A DNA stretch of 34,920 nucleotides from an uncultured Anaerolineae bacterium (GTDB taxonomy: Bacteria > Chloroflexota > Anaerolineae > Anaerolineales > Villigracilaceae): positions 1 through 34,920 of the forward strand of contig CAIMZS010000086.1 in the NCBI GenBank assembly GCA_903846015.1, read 5' to 3'. Position numbers and translations under genes: made by a program. Below, in pieces: positions 1 through 7,682 of the stretch; positions within the stretch are counted from its first letter, which is position 1; each line of letters opens with the position of its first letter. The notes beneath the pieces are model-generated. The model made no database searches. It was not told where the DNA came from and saw only the letters and a list, made by a program, of their open reading frames with translations.

Positions 1-16
1 CCGGTTCCAGCACGAG
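1..16 (+). repeat. Dispersed GC-rich 21-bp element, copy A (cut by window edge)
   Basis: The first bases read CCGGTTCCAGCACGAG, matching the core of a short element found about a dozen times between genes in this window. The left end of the copy lies outside the window. Confidence 0.6.
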
Positions 17-29
17 AAAAAAAGCTTTT

Positions 30-60
30 CTTTGCTCCCTTTGCGACTTTGCAGTGAACC
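30..60 (+). repeat. Short TTTGC-periodic repeat
   Basis: Three TTTGC units spaced 8-9 bases apart are followed by a GTGAACC end. The design resembles the ATCTGCG-unit repeats at 10881-10932 and 26866-26917, which end in GGTTCAGAC. Membership in one family is inferred. Confidence 0.35.
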
Positions 61-82
61 CGGGTTTGTGTATGCCCATTTC

Positions 83-110
83 TTGACGAAAACATTGTTT
101 TGCACATAGT
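83..110 (+). promoter_or_regulatory. Candidate sigma70 promoter for the reductase pair
   Basis: TTGACG at 83-88 is followed after 16 bases by CATAGT at 105-110. The only downstream gene is the aldo/keto reductase at 182. Its ribosome binding site AAGGAG is at 167-172, 9 bases before the ATG. The -10 box is imperfect. Confidence 0.35.
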
Positions 111-181
111 TTCAAAAAGAGGTATAAATTATGTCTATCTAGATTTTAAACTTTTATGATCAACATAAGGAGCTGTATTAA

Positions 182-1099
182 ATGAATAAGGTGAAAATCG
201 CAAGATGTGATATGGACGCCTCAGAAATATCTTTAGGCTGTATGCGCATCTCCAACATGACGAACCAGGAAATCTCTATATTGGTTCACACGGCGTTGGA
301 CGAAGGCATCAATTTTTTTGATCATGCCGATATTTACGGGGGCGGGCAATCGGAAGCGAAGTTCGCGGAGGCTCTGAACCTGACGCCGCGCCTGCGGGAA
401 ACGATGATTCTTCAGAGCAAATGCGGCATCCGCCAAGGTTCCTTCGATTTTTCAAAGGAGTATATTCTCGGAGCCGTGGACGGCATCTTGAAGCGCCTGC
501 GGACCGACTACCTGGATGTTCTTTTACTGCATCGTCCGGATGCACTGGTCGAGCCGGCAGAAGTAGCCGAGGCCTTTACGATCCTGCAAGACAGCGGCAA
601 GGTCAAGTATTTTGGCGTCAGCAATCAAAACCCGATGCAGATTGAATTACTGACCAAATATGTGAAGCAGCCTCTCGTCATCAATCAGCTTCAACTCAGT
701 ATTACCAATACGGGTATGATTGACGCGGGCATCAATGTCAACATGCAGATCGATGCCTCGATCAACCGGGATGGCAGTATTCTGGATTACTGCCGCCTGA
801 AAGACATCACGATCCAACCCTGGTCTCCGTTCCAATATGGCTTTTTCGAAGGCGCATTTCTTGAAAATGATAAATTCCCGGAACTAAACCGGAAAATCAA
901 CGAAATTGCCTTATCCTGGAGCGTGACCAATACAGCAATTGCGATTGCCTGGTTGCTGCGACACCCTGCACACATGCAGCCTATCGTTGGAACGACCAAT
1001 CCGGGCCGTGTCAGGGATATCTGCAAAGCATCCGATGTCAAGCTTTCCCGTCAGGAGTGGTATGACATATATCTGGCCGCCGGAAACAAACTTCCCTGA
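182..1099 (+). CDS. Aldo/keto reductase, YdhF-like
   Basis: This 305-residue protein is a cytoplasmic (beta/alpha)8-barrel oxidoreductase that should reduce carbonyl compounds with NADPH. The catalytic tetrad of the family is visible: Asp47 and Tyr52 in NFFDHADIYG, Lys80 in LQSKCG and His117 in LLLHRPD. A cofactor-binding GTTNPGR stretch lies near the C-terminus. Overall layout and length fit the E. coli YdhF type, whose physiological substrate is not established. The start is supported by AAGGAG 9 bases upstream. The gene is followed after 42 bases by a same-strand SDR, so the two probably form a small redox operon. One copy of the dispersed GC-rich element sits in the gap. Family assignment is firm; the substrate is unknown. 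Confidence 0.9.
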   Translation: MNKVKIARCDMDASEISLGCMRISNMTNQEISILVHTALDEGINFFDHADIYGGGQSEAKFAEALNLTPRLRETMILQSKCGIRQGSFDFSKEYILGAVDGILKRLRTDYLDVLLLHRPDALVEPAEVAEAFTILQDSGKVKYFGVSNQNPMQIELLTKYVKQPLVINQLQLSITNTGMIDAGINVNMQIDASINRDGSILDYCRLKDITIQPWSPFQYGFFEGAFLENDKFPELNRKINEIALSWSVTNTAIAIAWLLRHPAHMQPIVGTTNPGRVRDICKASDVKLSRQEWYDIYLAAGNKLP

Positions 1100-1100
1100 T

Positions 1101-1120
1101 GGTACCCGGTTGTGCACGGG
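1101..1120 (+). repeat. Dispersed GC-rich element, copy B
   Basis: The sequence GGTACCCGGTTGTGCACGGG lies between the aldo/keto reductase stop and the SDR start. It keeps the CCCGGTT and GCACGGG halves of the family, so the operon junction itself carries an element. Confidence 0.5.
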
Positions 1121-1141
1121 CATTGAAAAGGAAAATGAAAA

Positions 1142-1843
1142 ATGAAACTCTTGAAAAACAAATGGGCGCTCGTTACTGGTTCCAGCCGTGGCATTGGCCA
1201 ACAAATTGCTTGGGGTCTGGCTGAACGCGGCTGCAATATCATTATCCACGGTCGGGAACCCCAAAACCTCGAGGCAACGCTGGCCAAGCTGAAAACGTTC
1301 AATGTGCAAACCCACATCGCCACTGGTGAGCTGTCCACTTCCGCCGGGGTAGCCCAAATCATCCAGCAAGCGATGGCTGCGCCCGGGCCGGTTGATATCC
1401 TTTATAACAATGCCGCCATCATGAGTAAAAACGTATCGATCTTGAGCGTCGATCAGGCTGAATGGGATCGCGTTTTTCAGATCAACGTCTGGGCATTAAT
1501 GGCACTCTGCCAGGCATTTGCTCCCGGTATGCGTGAACGGGGCTACGGTCGCATCATCAATCTGACATCTGGCATTGCCGATCAGCCCAACCTGGCTGTC
1601 TACAGCGTATCCAAAGCAGCGGTTGATAAATATTCGCGCGATTTGGCTGCCGAGTTCAAAGGAGAAAACGTGCTGGTCAATTTTCTCGATCCGGGCTGGC
1701 TGCAAACCGATTTGGGGGGGCCAAATGCGCCGGGTGACGTTGAATCTGTTCTGCCAGGCGCATTGGTACCCGCCTTGCTGGACAAAGGTGGCGCAACCGG
1801 GCGTTTTTATGGAGCCCAAGATTATAAGGAACTGGGCAGTTAA
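1142..1843 (+). CDS. Short-chain dehydrogenase/reductase (SDR)
   Basis: A 233-residue classical SDR with a Rossmann fold. The N-terminal TGSSRGIG motif (residues 12-19) binds NAD(P), NNAA is at 89-92, the active-site Asn is N115, and the catalytic Ser143, Tyr154 and Lys158 are in place (YSVSK). The motif GREP near residue 38 suggests an Arg that may favour NADPH. The Shine-Dalgarno sequence is weak, an AAAAGG run about 10 bases before the ATG. Co-transcription with the upstream aldo/keto reductase is likely from the 42-base spacing. Substrate cannot be told from sequence; the family includes 3-oxoacyl and sugar-alcohol dehydrogenases. Confidence 0.88.
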   Translation: MKLLKNKWALVTGSSRGIGQQIAWGLAERGCNIIIHGREPQNLEATLAKLKTFNVQTHIATGELSTSAGVAQIIQQAMAAPGPVDILYNNAAIMSKNVSILSVDQAEWDRVFQINVWALMALCQAFAPGMRERGYGRIINLTSGIADQPNLAVYSVSKAAVDKYSRDLAAEFKGENVLVNFLDPGWLQTDLGGPNAPGDVESVLPGALVPALLDKGGATGRFYGAQDYKELGS

Positions 1844-1869
1844 GGCCCATAAATTTCCTTACGTTGATG

Positions 1870-1895
1870 CTCAGGATGAAAGAAAGATACCTGAG
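1870..1895. terminator. Weak hairpin between convergent genes
   Basis: CTCAGG at 1870-1875 pairs with CCTGAG at 1890-1895 across a 14-base loop. It lies between the end of the SDR (+) and the end of the DedA gene (-), where a terminator is expected. The stem is short and no clear U-tract follows, so this is tentative. Confidence 0.25.
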
Positions 1896-1951
1896 TTTCG
1901 ATTGATCTGCTCACGGGAAAGCCACGACTTAAATGTTAGATGTCTTTGGGA

Positions 1952-2569
1952 TTAATTCCCTTTGGTATTTACCTGAATAGATGGTTTCCTGCTGTAATGC
2001 ACCATCATATAGATGCCCAGGCCCAGTACGACTGCCCCAAGGATAAATCCGCTTAAGTTGGAGATAAAGTCGCTGATCAGTTCCCATTGGCTGCCAAAAG
2101 CATAACCCAGGCCCCCGTAAACTGCAAACCAGGTCAATTCGCCCAGAACGACATAAAGAAAGAATTTCCAAAAACGATAACCGCTGCTCCCTGCAATCAG
2201 GGTGATCGGAAAAGCCACTGCGGTCAGCAGCCAGCGCGTTAGATAAATAGCAATACCGCCCCTGCGTGAGAATAGAGTACTGGCGCTTTTCCAGGCTGCG
2301 GTTTTCCCAAAACGTGCTTCTATTGGGACGCTGGCAAAATAGCCTATGGCATACAGCAGCCCATCTCCAGAGATGGTGCACAAGTAACCCAATAATGGGG
2401 TCGAATAGGCATCCAACAAGTTCTGGCGGATGAAAGCGCCAGAAGCAACAACGATGAGTGTGCCCGGTAAGGGCACACCCAGCCCGCTCAAGAATAATAA
2501 TCCGGCTACCATGGGAGCCCCATAGGCGCCAATCCAACTAAGTGCCAGTGAACTGATATCGATGTTCAT
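1952..2569 (-). CDS. DedA / SNARE-associated (VTT domain) membrane protein
   Basis: A 205-residue, very hydrophobic protein with four to five predicted membrane segments and the VTT-domain layout: an N-terminal re-entrant loop region (GLGVPLPGTLIVVASGAF), a central GDGLLYAIGY segment and a C-terminal SSGYRFWKFF-GELTWF helix pair. DedA proteins are lipid scramblases or transporters of the inner membrane, linked to undecaprenyl-phosphate recycling and membrane homeostasis. The usual R-x(3)-P-G-x-R stretch appears only as TRWLLTAVAFP; the second Arg of that motif seems absent, which may mark a divergent branch. The ATG overlaps the stop of the upstream gene (ATGA), so the two are translationally coupled. 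Confidence 0.85.
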   Translation of the reverse strand: MNIDISSLALSWIGAYGAPMVAGLLFLSGLGVPLPGTLIVVASGAFIRQNLLDAYSTPLLGYLCTISGDGLLYAIGYFASVPIEARFGKTAAWKSASTLFSRRGGIAIYLTRWLLTAVAFPITLIAGSSGYRFWKFFLYVVLGELTWFAVYGGLGYAFGSQWELISDFISNLSGFILGAVVLGLGIYMMVHYSRKPSIQVNTKGN

Positions 2570-3192
2570 GGTGCTTTGCCTTGTTCGTCAACTACTTTTT
2601 GCACAGCTTCCAAAAGTGCAGCAGGCCCGCCGGGGTAGTTGATTTCATCGCCTAGTAAGTCGAATGGTTTGTAGGCGTTTCCATTACCAGGAACGTTTAT
2701 CACTGCAAAGATGGTGGCTGCGGGAATGCCAGTGCTGTTGGCGACGTACTGTACAGTCATCCAGCCTTCCACCTTTTTTTCAATCAGCCCGGTCACCACA
2801 TGGTTGGCGCGATAGGCGAGAATGGCTTCGCGGATGGTATTTATCAGAACTGGGGACCCATTTGCCTGTCCCAACCCAGCTTCCCGGTTCAACCGGTTAA
2901 TCGCTATCAAGCTGGCTTCCCTTTTTGGCTGGATACCAGTCGCATCGAACAGGATTTTTTCGGGAACGGCATAGGCAACCGCAACATAACGGATGCTCAT
3001 CCAGGGACGCAAGAGGTCGGGGGACGGGTTCCCAGCTGCAAAATTGTGTTGGCTGGCGAACTGTACTTCTCTGTAAAACTCCAGCATTCCCAATGCCTTG
3101 GGAATCATAATAGCCAATCCAATAACAATCAATAGCAGCCCCACCCACAGGACTTTGGGAATAGATTTAAGTTTGGTAATCATTGATTTCAT
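2566..3192 (-). CDS. Membrane-anchored protein with an internal duplication, function unknown
   Basis: The preferred start gives 208 residues (MKSMITKLKS...), because AAAGGA precedes this ATG by about 6 bases; the open frame extends another 29 codons upstream without a comparable site. One membrane segment (VLWVGLLLIVIGLAIMIP) follows a basic N-terminus, so the rest is probably outside the cytoplasm. Two related stretches occur: PWMSIRYVAVAYAVPEKILF and GWMTVQYVANSTGIPAATIF, each followed by a short Gly/Pro-rich link. They resemble a small helical 'WMT-x-x-YVA...GIP' module that I recall from some bacterial membrane redox proteins, but I cannot name the family. The 4-base overlap with the DedA gene suggests a shared role. 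Confidence 0.75.
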   Translation of the reverse strand: MKSMITKLKSIPKVLWVGLLLIVIGLAIMIPKALGMLEFYREVQFASQHNFAAGNPSPDLLRPWMSIRYVAVAYAVPEKILFDATGIQPKREASLIAINRLNREAGLGQANGSPVLINTIREAILAYRANHVVTGLIEKKVEGWMTVQYVANSTGIPAATIFAVINVPGNGNAYKPFDLLGDEINYPGGPAALLEAVQKVVDEQGKAP

Positions 3193-3464
3193 GACATTCC
3201 TTTCAAAGGGTATTTTCACCCACAAAACTTGCTGCGATGAGTTTCCACGATGGTTTCGCGAAGGGCCCATTCGAACCATTTTTATCGATTTTGCAGATTT
3301 GCAGTGGATACCAAATCATCATCAAAACAGACCCCGCCATCAAGAATAATTTTCTCACCTAGTAAATTATTTTGCAAGGTGGTATCGAAGGAATTAATAA
3401 TATCTGTTGTATGTCGGGTAGGTCCAAGATCACAGGTATAGGGAATATTAATATTGCCCAAAGG

Positions 3465-3794
3465 ATGTTGAGCATTTCGCTTGATTCAATGGCGGAATTT
3501 AACGATCAAAATCCCACCCGCGACTTTTATGAATTCTGGTTTATTATAGAAGGCATAGCGCGGCTTGAACTCCTGGGCGGGCGGGCAGAACGCTCCGCGG
3601 TGATCTTTGGCATAAACTGGACATGGCGCCAAAAAGATGATTCAGCCCTCACCGATGCTGAACGTCCCGATTATGAATCAGCCATTGCTGAGTCGCGATC
3701 GGCAATCCGAGCCGCTGCTTTTGATCGGGCTTTTACGAAGGGCCAGGAGATGACCTATGGAGATGCTTTAAGATTTGCATTAAATAAATTTTGA
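3465..3794 (+). pseudogene. C-terminal remnant of a LuxR/AfsR-type ATP-binding regulator
   Basis: The frame encodes a tail typical of large LuxR- or AfsR-like regulators and related cyclase/kinase proteins: ARLELLGGRAERSAVIFG, then LTDAERPDYESAIAESRSA, AFDRAFTKGQEMTYGDAL and a short end. In intact family members this follows an ATPase core and many TPR-like helices and is about the last 100 residues. Here no ATPase, TPR or helix-turn-helix is present upstream in any frame, and the preceding gene reads the other way at 3192. No convincing ribosome binding site was seen for the Met codons at 3465 or 3489. It is best read as a decayed fragment; expression as a small protein cannot be excluded. 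The adjoining 3193-3464 holds no gene I can support. Confidence 0.6.
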
Positions 3795-4042
3795 TAGCGC
3801 GCCTGGTTTTAACATGGAGCCTAACCGTTTTATTCTGCCCCTCACCTGTTTTCTCCGTTGACACGTGCTTAAAGATCAAGCAGATGGAGTATATATTACA
3901 GATAGCCATGCTATAAGAGTTCAGCACACAAATGGCAACAAGTTTTATTGGTTGGCCCAATCGTGTGCCGATGACTGATACGCATTTTCTGGAATCGATC
4001 AGATCCATGTGCGTAAATACATGTACATGAGGAGTTGTTCAA

Positions 4043-4906
4043 ATGCAAAACAAAACCATTCTGATCACAGGCGCAACGGGTGGCATCGGCAAACAGACTG
4101 CTATGACATTGGCGAAGACTGGCGCGCGGGTGATCGTCACCGGTCGAAGCCAGATCAATGGTGAGGCTGCTGTGAACGAAATACAGCGGCACAGCAGCAA
4201 CCATCAGGTGGATCTGCTGCTTGCCGACCTCTCAACCCAAAAAGGGATTCGCTCATTGGTCGGACAATTCGACCAAAAATATGATCAACTTGATATTCTG
4301 ATCAACAACGCCGGACTGGTAGAATCCGAATGGCGTTTGACCGAAGATGGGGTAGAAGCCGATTTCGCGGTGAATGTCATCGCGCCTTTTCTGCTGACCC
4401 ACCTGTTAATGGAGCATTTGAAAGCCAGTCCTTCGGCGCGAGTGATCAGCCTGACAGGTGGTGAGGCAAAAGGAAAGATTGATCTGGATAATCTCCAGGC
4501 AGAGCATTCTTTTTCTGGTCTCAACACCTACTCGCATTCCAAATTGGTGATGATGGCACTGATGTATGAATATTCCCAACGCATACAGGCTGAAAATGTG
4601 ACCATTAATGTGTGTTACCCGGGTCAGGCCAGCACCAACATGACTCGCAGCGTCACCCCGCAGATGCTGCCAGGTTTTATGCGCCTGATCTGGCCTTTGT
4701 TCAAAAGCATGATGCGTGATGATGGCGGCCAATCTGCAGCAAAGGCTTCACGATCATCGGTTTATCTGGCTACCGCATCCGAAGTTGAAGGTCTCAATGG
4801 CAAATACTTCGACACGAACAGCAAAGTGACTACCTGGCCCAGGGCTGTGCTGGACGATGCTGCCCGTGAGCATATTTGGAAGCTGGCAGAGCAGATTGTT
4901 TCGTAA
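4043..4906 (+). CDS. SDR, retinol-dehydrogenase-like
   Basis: A 287-residue SDR with the layout of the retinol dehydrogenase/WW-oxidoreductase branch. TGATGGIG (residues 9-16) forms the dinucleotide site, TGRS at 33-36 suggests NADP preference, ADL at 61-63 and NNAG at 88-91 are conserved, and YSHSK gives Tyr163 and Lys167. The usual catalytic Ser region reads SLTGGE, so Thr138 rather than a clear Ser may serve; this is unusual for the family. The ATG is preceded by TGAGGAG at 4028-4034. The gene stands alone, facing an acylase gene across a strong hairpin. The 248 bases upstream hold a possible extended -10 (TGCTATAAG at 3909-3917) but no convincing -35. Substrate unknown. Confidence 0.87.
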   Translation: MQNKTILITGATGGIGKQTAMTLAKTGARVIVTGRSQINGEAAVNEIQRHSSNHQVDLLLADLSTQKGIRSLVGQFDQKYDQLDILINNAGLVESEWRLTEDGVEADFAVNVIAPFLLTHLLMEHLKASPSARVISLTGGEAKGKIDLDNLQAEHSFSGLNTYSHSKLVMMALMYEYSQRIQAENVTINVCYPGQASTNMTRSVTPQMLPGFMRLIWPLFKSMMRDDGGQSAAKASRSSVYLATASEVEGLNGKYFDTNSKVTTWPRAVLDDAAREHIWKLAEQIVS

Positions 4907-4946
4907 ACATTTCTGATAGGTTGCCTTTGATCTTGCCCTTGCCCTG

Positions 4947-4995
4947 ATCGCGTACATCAGCGACAACCTTCGGTTCAGACGCTGATGTACGCGAT
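4947..4995. terminator. Strong bidirectional hairpin between convergent genes
   Basis: A perfect 16-bp inverted repeat pairs ATCGCGTACATCAGCG (4947-4962) with 4980-4995. The 17-base loop holds a further AACC/GGTT pairing. It lies between the SDR stop (4906, +) and the acylase stop (5004, -), the position of a shared terminator. On the plus strand the stem is followed by an AT-rich run with a T-cluster but no clean U-tract. The loop and right arm contain CGGTTCAGAC, also present in the ATCTGCG repeats, so the hairpin may have grown from a repeat copy. Confidence 0.6.
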
Positions 4996-5003
4996 ATATT
5001 TAA

Positions 5004-7145
5004 TTACTTTTCTTCTCCGGGAACATATTCTTGTTCAAGGTGCGCACGGATATCAGCCTCGTTATACCAAACTGGTTTCAATTGGCGCTGCGCCAGCAGC
5101 GGAGCCTGATCGGCGTAGTGCGGCGAGTTCTCCCGGAGCGTGGCTGAGCCGAATTGATGCACGCTCATAGCATGCACCTGCCCATCTTTTTCCCAGGTCA
5201 CCAGCAACACATACGAATCACCGTCCGTTATCTTGAGTCGCCCATCATTCTGCAGCGCGCCATAGGTGGCGTGAAGAATATCCGGGCCACCACCTATCGG
5301 CAGGTCTACGCTGCCGCGCATCAGCCGGTTGATTTTGCCCCAGGCCACATCCACCTGGCCGAAGTGCTGCCGGATGGTTTTCACCGCGCTGGTGAACGCA
5401 TCGATCAGCATGACTTGATTAACGTTTCCCTGCCCCAGTTTGGAGATTTTGATGGCGCCGGGATAACTTTTATCCAGGTTCATCAGCGTAAAAACCATCA
5501 GGGCCGCGCCTTTGTTCTCAGGGTCGGTGCTAAGGTCCCAGCTGCGAATGATTTCCTGCGCGCGCGCAGAATCCGGATCTGGCATTTGCGCTTCACTGAT
5601 CATTTGTACAAACCTGGCAACGACCGAATCCTTTGAATAGCGCATATCGAACTTATATTGAACAAACTCATCGGGTGTGATCGATGGATCTGCACCGAAG
5701 AGCTCGAGCATGCGCAATGAGCGGTTGGAAATATCGCTGTCGATCCCCAAGGTTGCCGAGTAAGCCTTGGGGTCAGGGTTTCCAGCTCCCAGCGTAGTAC
5801 GAAATGGGGAGCCGTTGCCGTTTTGGATAAAGCCTGATGGAGGGTTTAAGACCTGGGGCAGTTGATCGAACGGCAGGTACTTTGTCCATAAAGTTTTAGA
5901 CGTGTCACCGGGCAGATAGCCGCTCCAATCGTAATCTTCACTTCGGACTGGGATGATCCCATTGTAGACATAATAAATGTTGCCCAGTTTGTCAGCGTAA
6001 GCTGCATTGAACATGGGTAACTGCCCAAGTCGCATGGCGTCCTGCCATTCCTTTAAATTGGTGGCTTTGTTCATGCGGTAAAGTTGTTCCCATATCCCCG
6101 CAGTGCCGATGCCGGCATAGCGGATTGCATAAGTGGTGCCTTTACTGCGCACCGCCGGGCCGTACACGGACCAGAGCGTTTCGCGGTTGACCGTGATCTT
6201 CAGGTTGCCGATCAGCTTCACTGTCAGCGCAGCCTGCCGTACTTCCAGATCACGCCATTGACCGTCAAACATGTATTGGTTGACATTATCCGGGTTGATG
6301 CTCAGACGATACACGTCCACCAGGTCAGGATGATTGACTGTGAATGCCCATCCAAGATCGCGGTTGTGCCCATGGATAATTAGGGGTGAAGCCGGGAACG
6401 TGCCGCCGACCATGTCCCAGCCTTCGTCGCTGTGGATGTGCGCTTCATACCACGCCACCGGGCCAGTATATGGCTGGTGGGAGTTAATATCGAGAAACGT
6501 CTGCCCATCGGATGTGCGGCTTGGGCCGATGGCGAACTCATTCGAGTTGAACCTGACTTCGGTGGGAGTGGGGGCTGGCTCGGGATTGTCACTGAAAAGA
6601 TGCCCGATGGTTTCTTCCAACCCAAAAAATAAAGGGGATTTTTCCACCGATGCCGCGACGATATCCTTGCCATTCACCGGAAAGAGACCTGGCAGGGCTT
6701 CAGCGGGGTGATGGGCCGCGTAAACGTTTAGCCCATCTGCGTAGGCTTCGGCAATCGCGCGGGTGGCGGGGCTTAGACTGCCATATTGAGCCTCGACTAC
6801 ATCCCAAACGCGAAGGAACTGTACCAGGTAATCGGCTGCGGCCGAGTCTTTCCCGTATACGCTGCCGAGTTTGCCGCGCGCCGCCAGCAGCACCTGTTGA
6901 ATGGTAAGAAAATCGTCTTCGCTGTGAGCGTAGGCCAATCCATAGGCCGCGTCTGCATCCGTGTGACCGAAGATATGCGGCACACCGTAGTTGTCGCGCA
7001 AAATTTTGACATCGTATTGGGTGGCGCGTTTGCCAAGCGATCCCAGGTCTTCGCGCACGGGCCAAAAGATGAATGCGGCTGCAACTGCCAGTATGAGCAA
7101 TATTGATATGGAGATTTTTTTCCAGTTTGTCTTTAGCCAGGTCAT
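5004..7145 (-). CDS. Penicillin/acyl-homoserine-lactone acylase family (S45) Ntn hydrolase
   Basis: This 713-residue protein belongs to the self-cleaving N-terminal nucleophile amidases. The N-terminus is basic and followed by one hydrophobic helix (ISISILLILAVAAAFIFW), so it is a membrane-anchored or exported enzyme. RDNYGVPHIFG near residue 50 opens the alpha chain. The predicted cleavage site is Asn200-Ser201 in RFN-SNEFAIGP, freeing Ser201 as nucleophile. Asn271 in FTVNHPD is the expected oxyanion-hole residue. A spacer with PEPAPTPTEV precedes the cleavage site. Relatives hydrolyse penicillins, aculeacin or N-acyl-homoserine lactones; the substrate here is open. The gene has no same-strand partner and ends at the 4947-4995 hairpin. 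It is shorter than many relatives (about 750-850 residues) but appears complete. Confidence 0.88.
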   Translation of the reverse strand: MTWLKTNWKKISISILLILAVAAAFIFWPVREDLGSLGKRATQYDVKILRDNYGVPHIFGHTDADAAYGLAYAHSEDDFLTIQQVLLAARGKLGSVYGKDSAAADYLVQFLRVWDVVEAQYGSLSPATRAIAEAYADGLNVYAAHHPAEALPGLFPVNGKDIVAASVEKSPLFFGLEETIGHLFSDNPEPAPTPTEVRFNSNEFAIGPSRTSDGQTFLDINSHQPYTGPVAWYEAHIHSDEGWDMVGGTFPASPLIIHGHNRDLGWAFTVNHPDLVDVYRLSINPDNVNQYMFDGQWRDLEVRQAALTVKLIGNLKITVNRETLWSVYGPAVRSKGTTYAIRYAGIGTAGIWEQLYRMNKATNLKEWQDAMRLGQLPMFNAAYADKLGNIYYVYNGIIPVRSEDYDWSGYLPGDTSKTLWTKYLPFDQLPQVLNPPSGFIQNGNGSPFRTTLGAGNPDPKAYSATLGIDSDISNRSLRMLELFGADPSITPDEFVQYKFDMRYSKDSVVARFVQMISEAQMPDPDSARAQEIIRSWDLSTDPENKGAALMVFTLMNLDKSYPGAIKISKLGQGNVNQVMLIDAFTSAVKTIRQHFGQVDVAWGKINRLMRGSVDLPIGGGPDILHATYGALQNDGRLKITDGDSYVLLVTWEKDGQVHAMSVHQFGSATLRENSPHYADQAPLLAQRQLKPVWYNEADIRAHLEQEYVPGEEK

Positions 7146-7191
7146 GGGCGTACGTGCCTTTCTTTGCCGGAAATCGTCCGGGGCTCTGGGG

Positions 7192-7212
7192 TAATCCCGT
7201 TTCCTGAACGGA
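7192..7212 (+). repeat. Dispersed GC-rich element, copy C
   Basis: By eye the copy matches the family form at 17 of 21 positions (TAATCCCGTTTCCTGAACGG plus one base). It is upstream of the acylase start, in the same orientation as all other copies although the acylase is on the other strand. Confidence 0.5.
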
Positions 7213-7379
7213 GTACGGGGTGGAATAATTATCGGATATCATCTTACCGCAAAGATGTGAAAACTGTGCCTGTGTTGGTTTTTAACATCCCGGATATTGT
7301 GATGAGGGCTATTTCGCCCCCATGCCCCCCGGGAAAAGGTTGGTAGGGGGTCTGGTTTGGTTTTATTCGAAATAACCAT

Positions 7380-7438
7380 CCTGAGAATTGCTGCAGAACC
7401 AGGCAGTTCCTGTTTTTTCTTCTCAGGCCGGGTATAAT
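7380..7438 (+). promoter_or_regulatory. Two-tier hairpin followed by a TATAAT box
   Basis: CCTGAGAA (7380-7387) pairs perfectly with TTCTCAGG (7420-7427). The 32-base loop holds a second imperfect stem (CAGAAC with GTTCCTG). Six bases later is GGTATAATG with a consensus -10 at 7433-7438. The -35 region, inside the hairpin, is poor. The -10 may start a transcript about 240 bases ahead of the LysE ATG. Confidence 0.4.
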
Positions 7439-7682
7439 GAGCGTAGACGAAACCAACCGCTACCCTCGGGGCGTTAGTTCAGGCACCGTTTGTTGCTCTA
7501 ACAGCAGGCGGTGCTGCTCTTTAACTGGATGTATCCGATGGATACCATTTTATTGTAAAATGATTCTGTCCGTGCATGGTCCTGATCATTGCGATATCTG
7601 CAATTAGACAATCTTCAAGCTAAAATCGGTGATAATCCCTTCCGTCAGATTTTATCTGCGGCCAGCGTTCGGGAGAAATAAA

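Larger units (their letters stand above)
7146..7682. other. Long non-coding region between divergent acylase and LysE genes
   Basis: These 537 bases separate two divergent starts and hold no convincing gene. They contain a dispersed element (7192-7212), a C/G-rich patch near 7310-7360, a two-tier hairpin at 7380-7427 and a TATAAT box at 7433-7438. Downstream, GTATCC-GAT-GGATAC near 7530 and AGCAG/CTGCT near 7502-7517 could fold. A long structured leader for the exporter is possible. Confidence 0.45.

Noticed and set aside
1929..2537. A second long minus-strand frame overlapping the DedA gene
   Set aside because: Its translation has no membrane pattern or motif, while the neighbouring frame is a clear VTT-domain protein.
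7440..7682. A tRNA or known riboswitch in the leader of the LysE gene
   Set aside because: No cloverleaf and no recognisable riboswitch core could be drawn; only isolated small stems.
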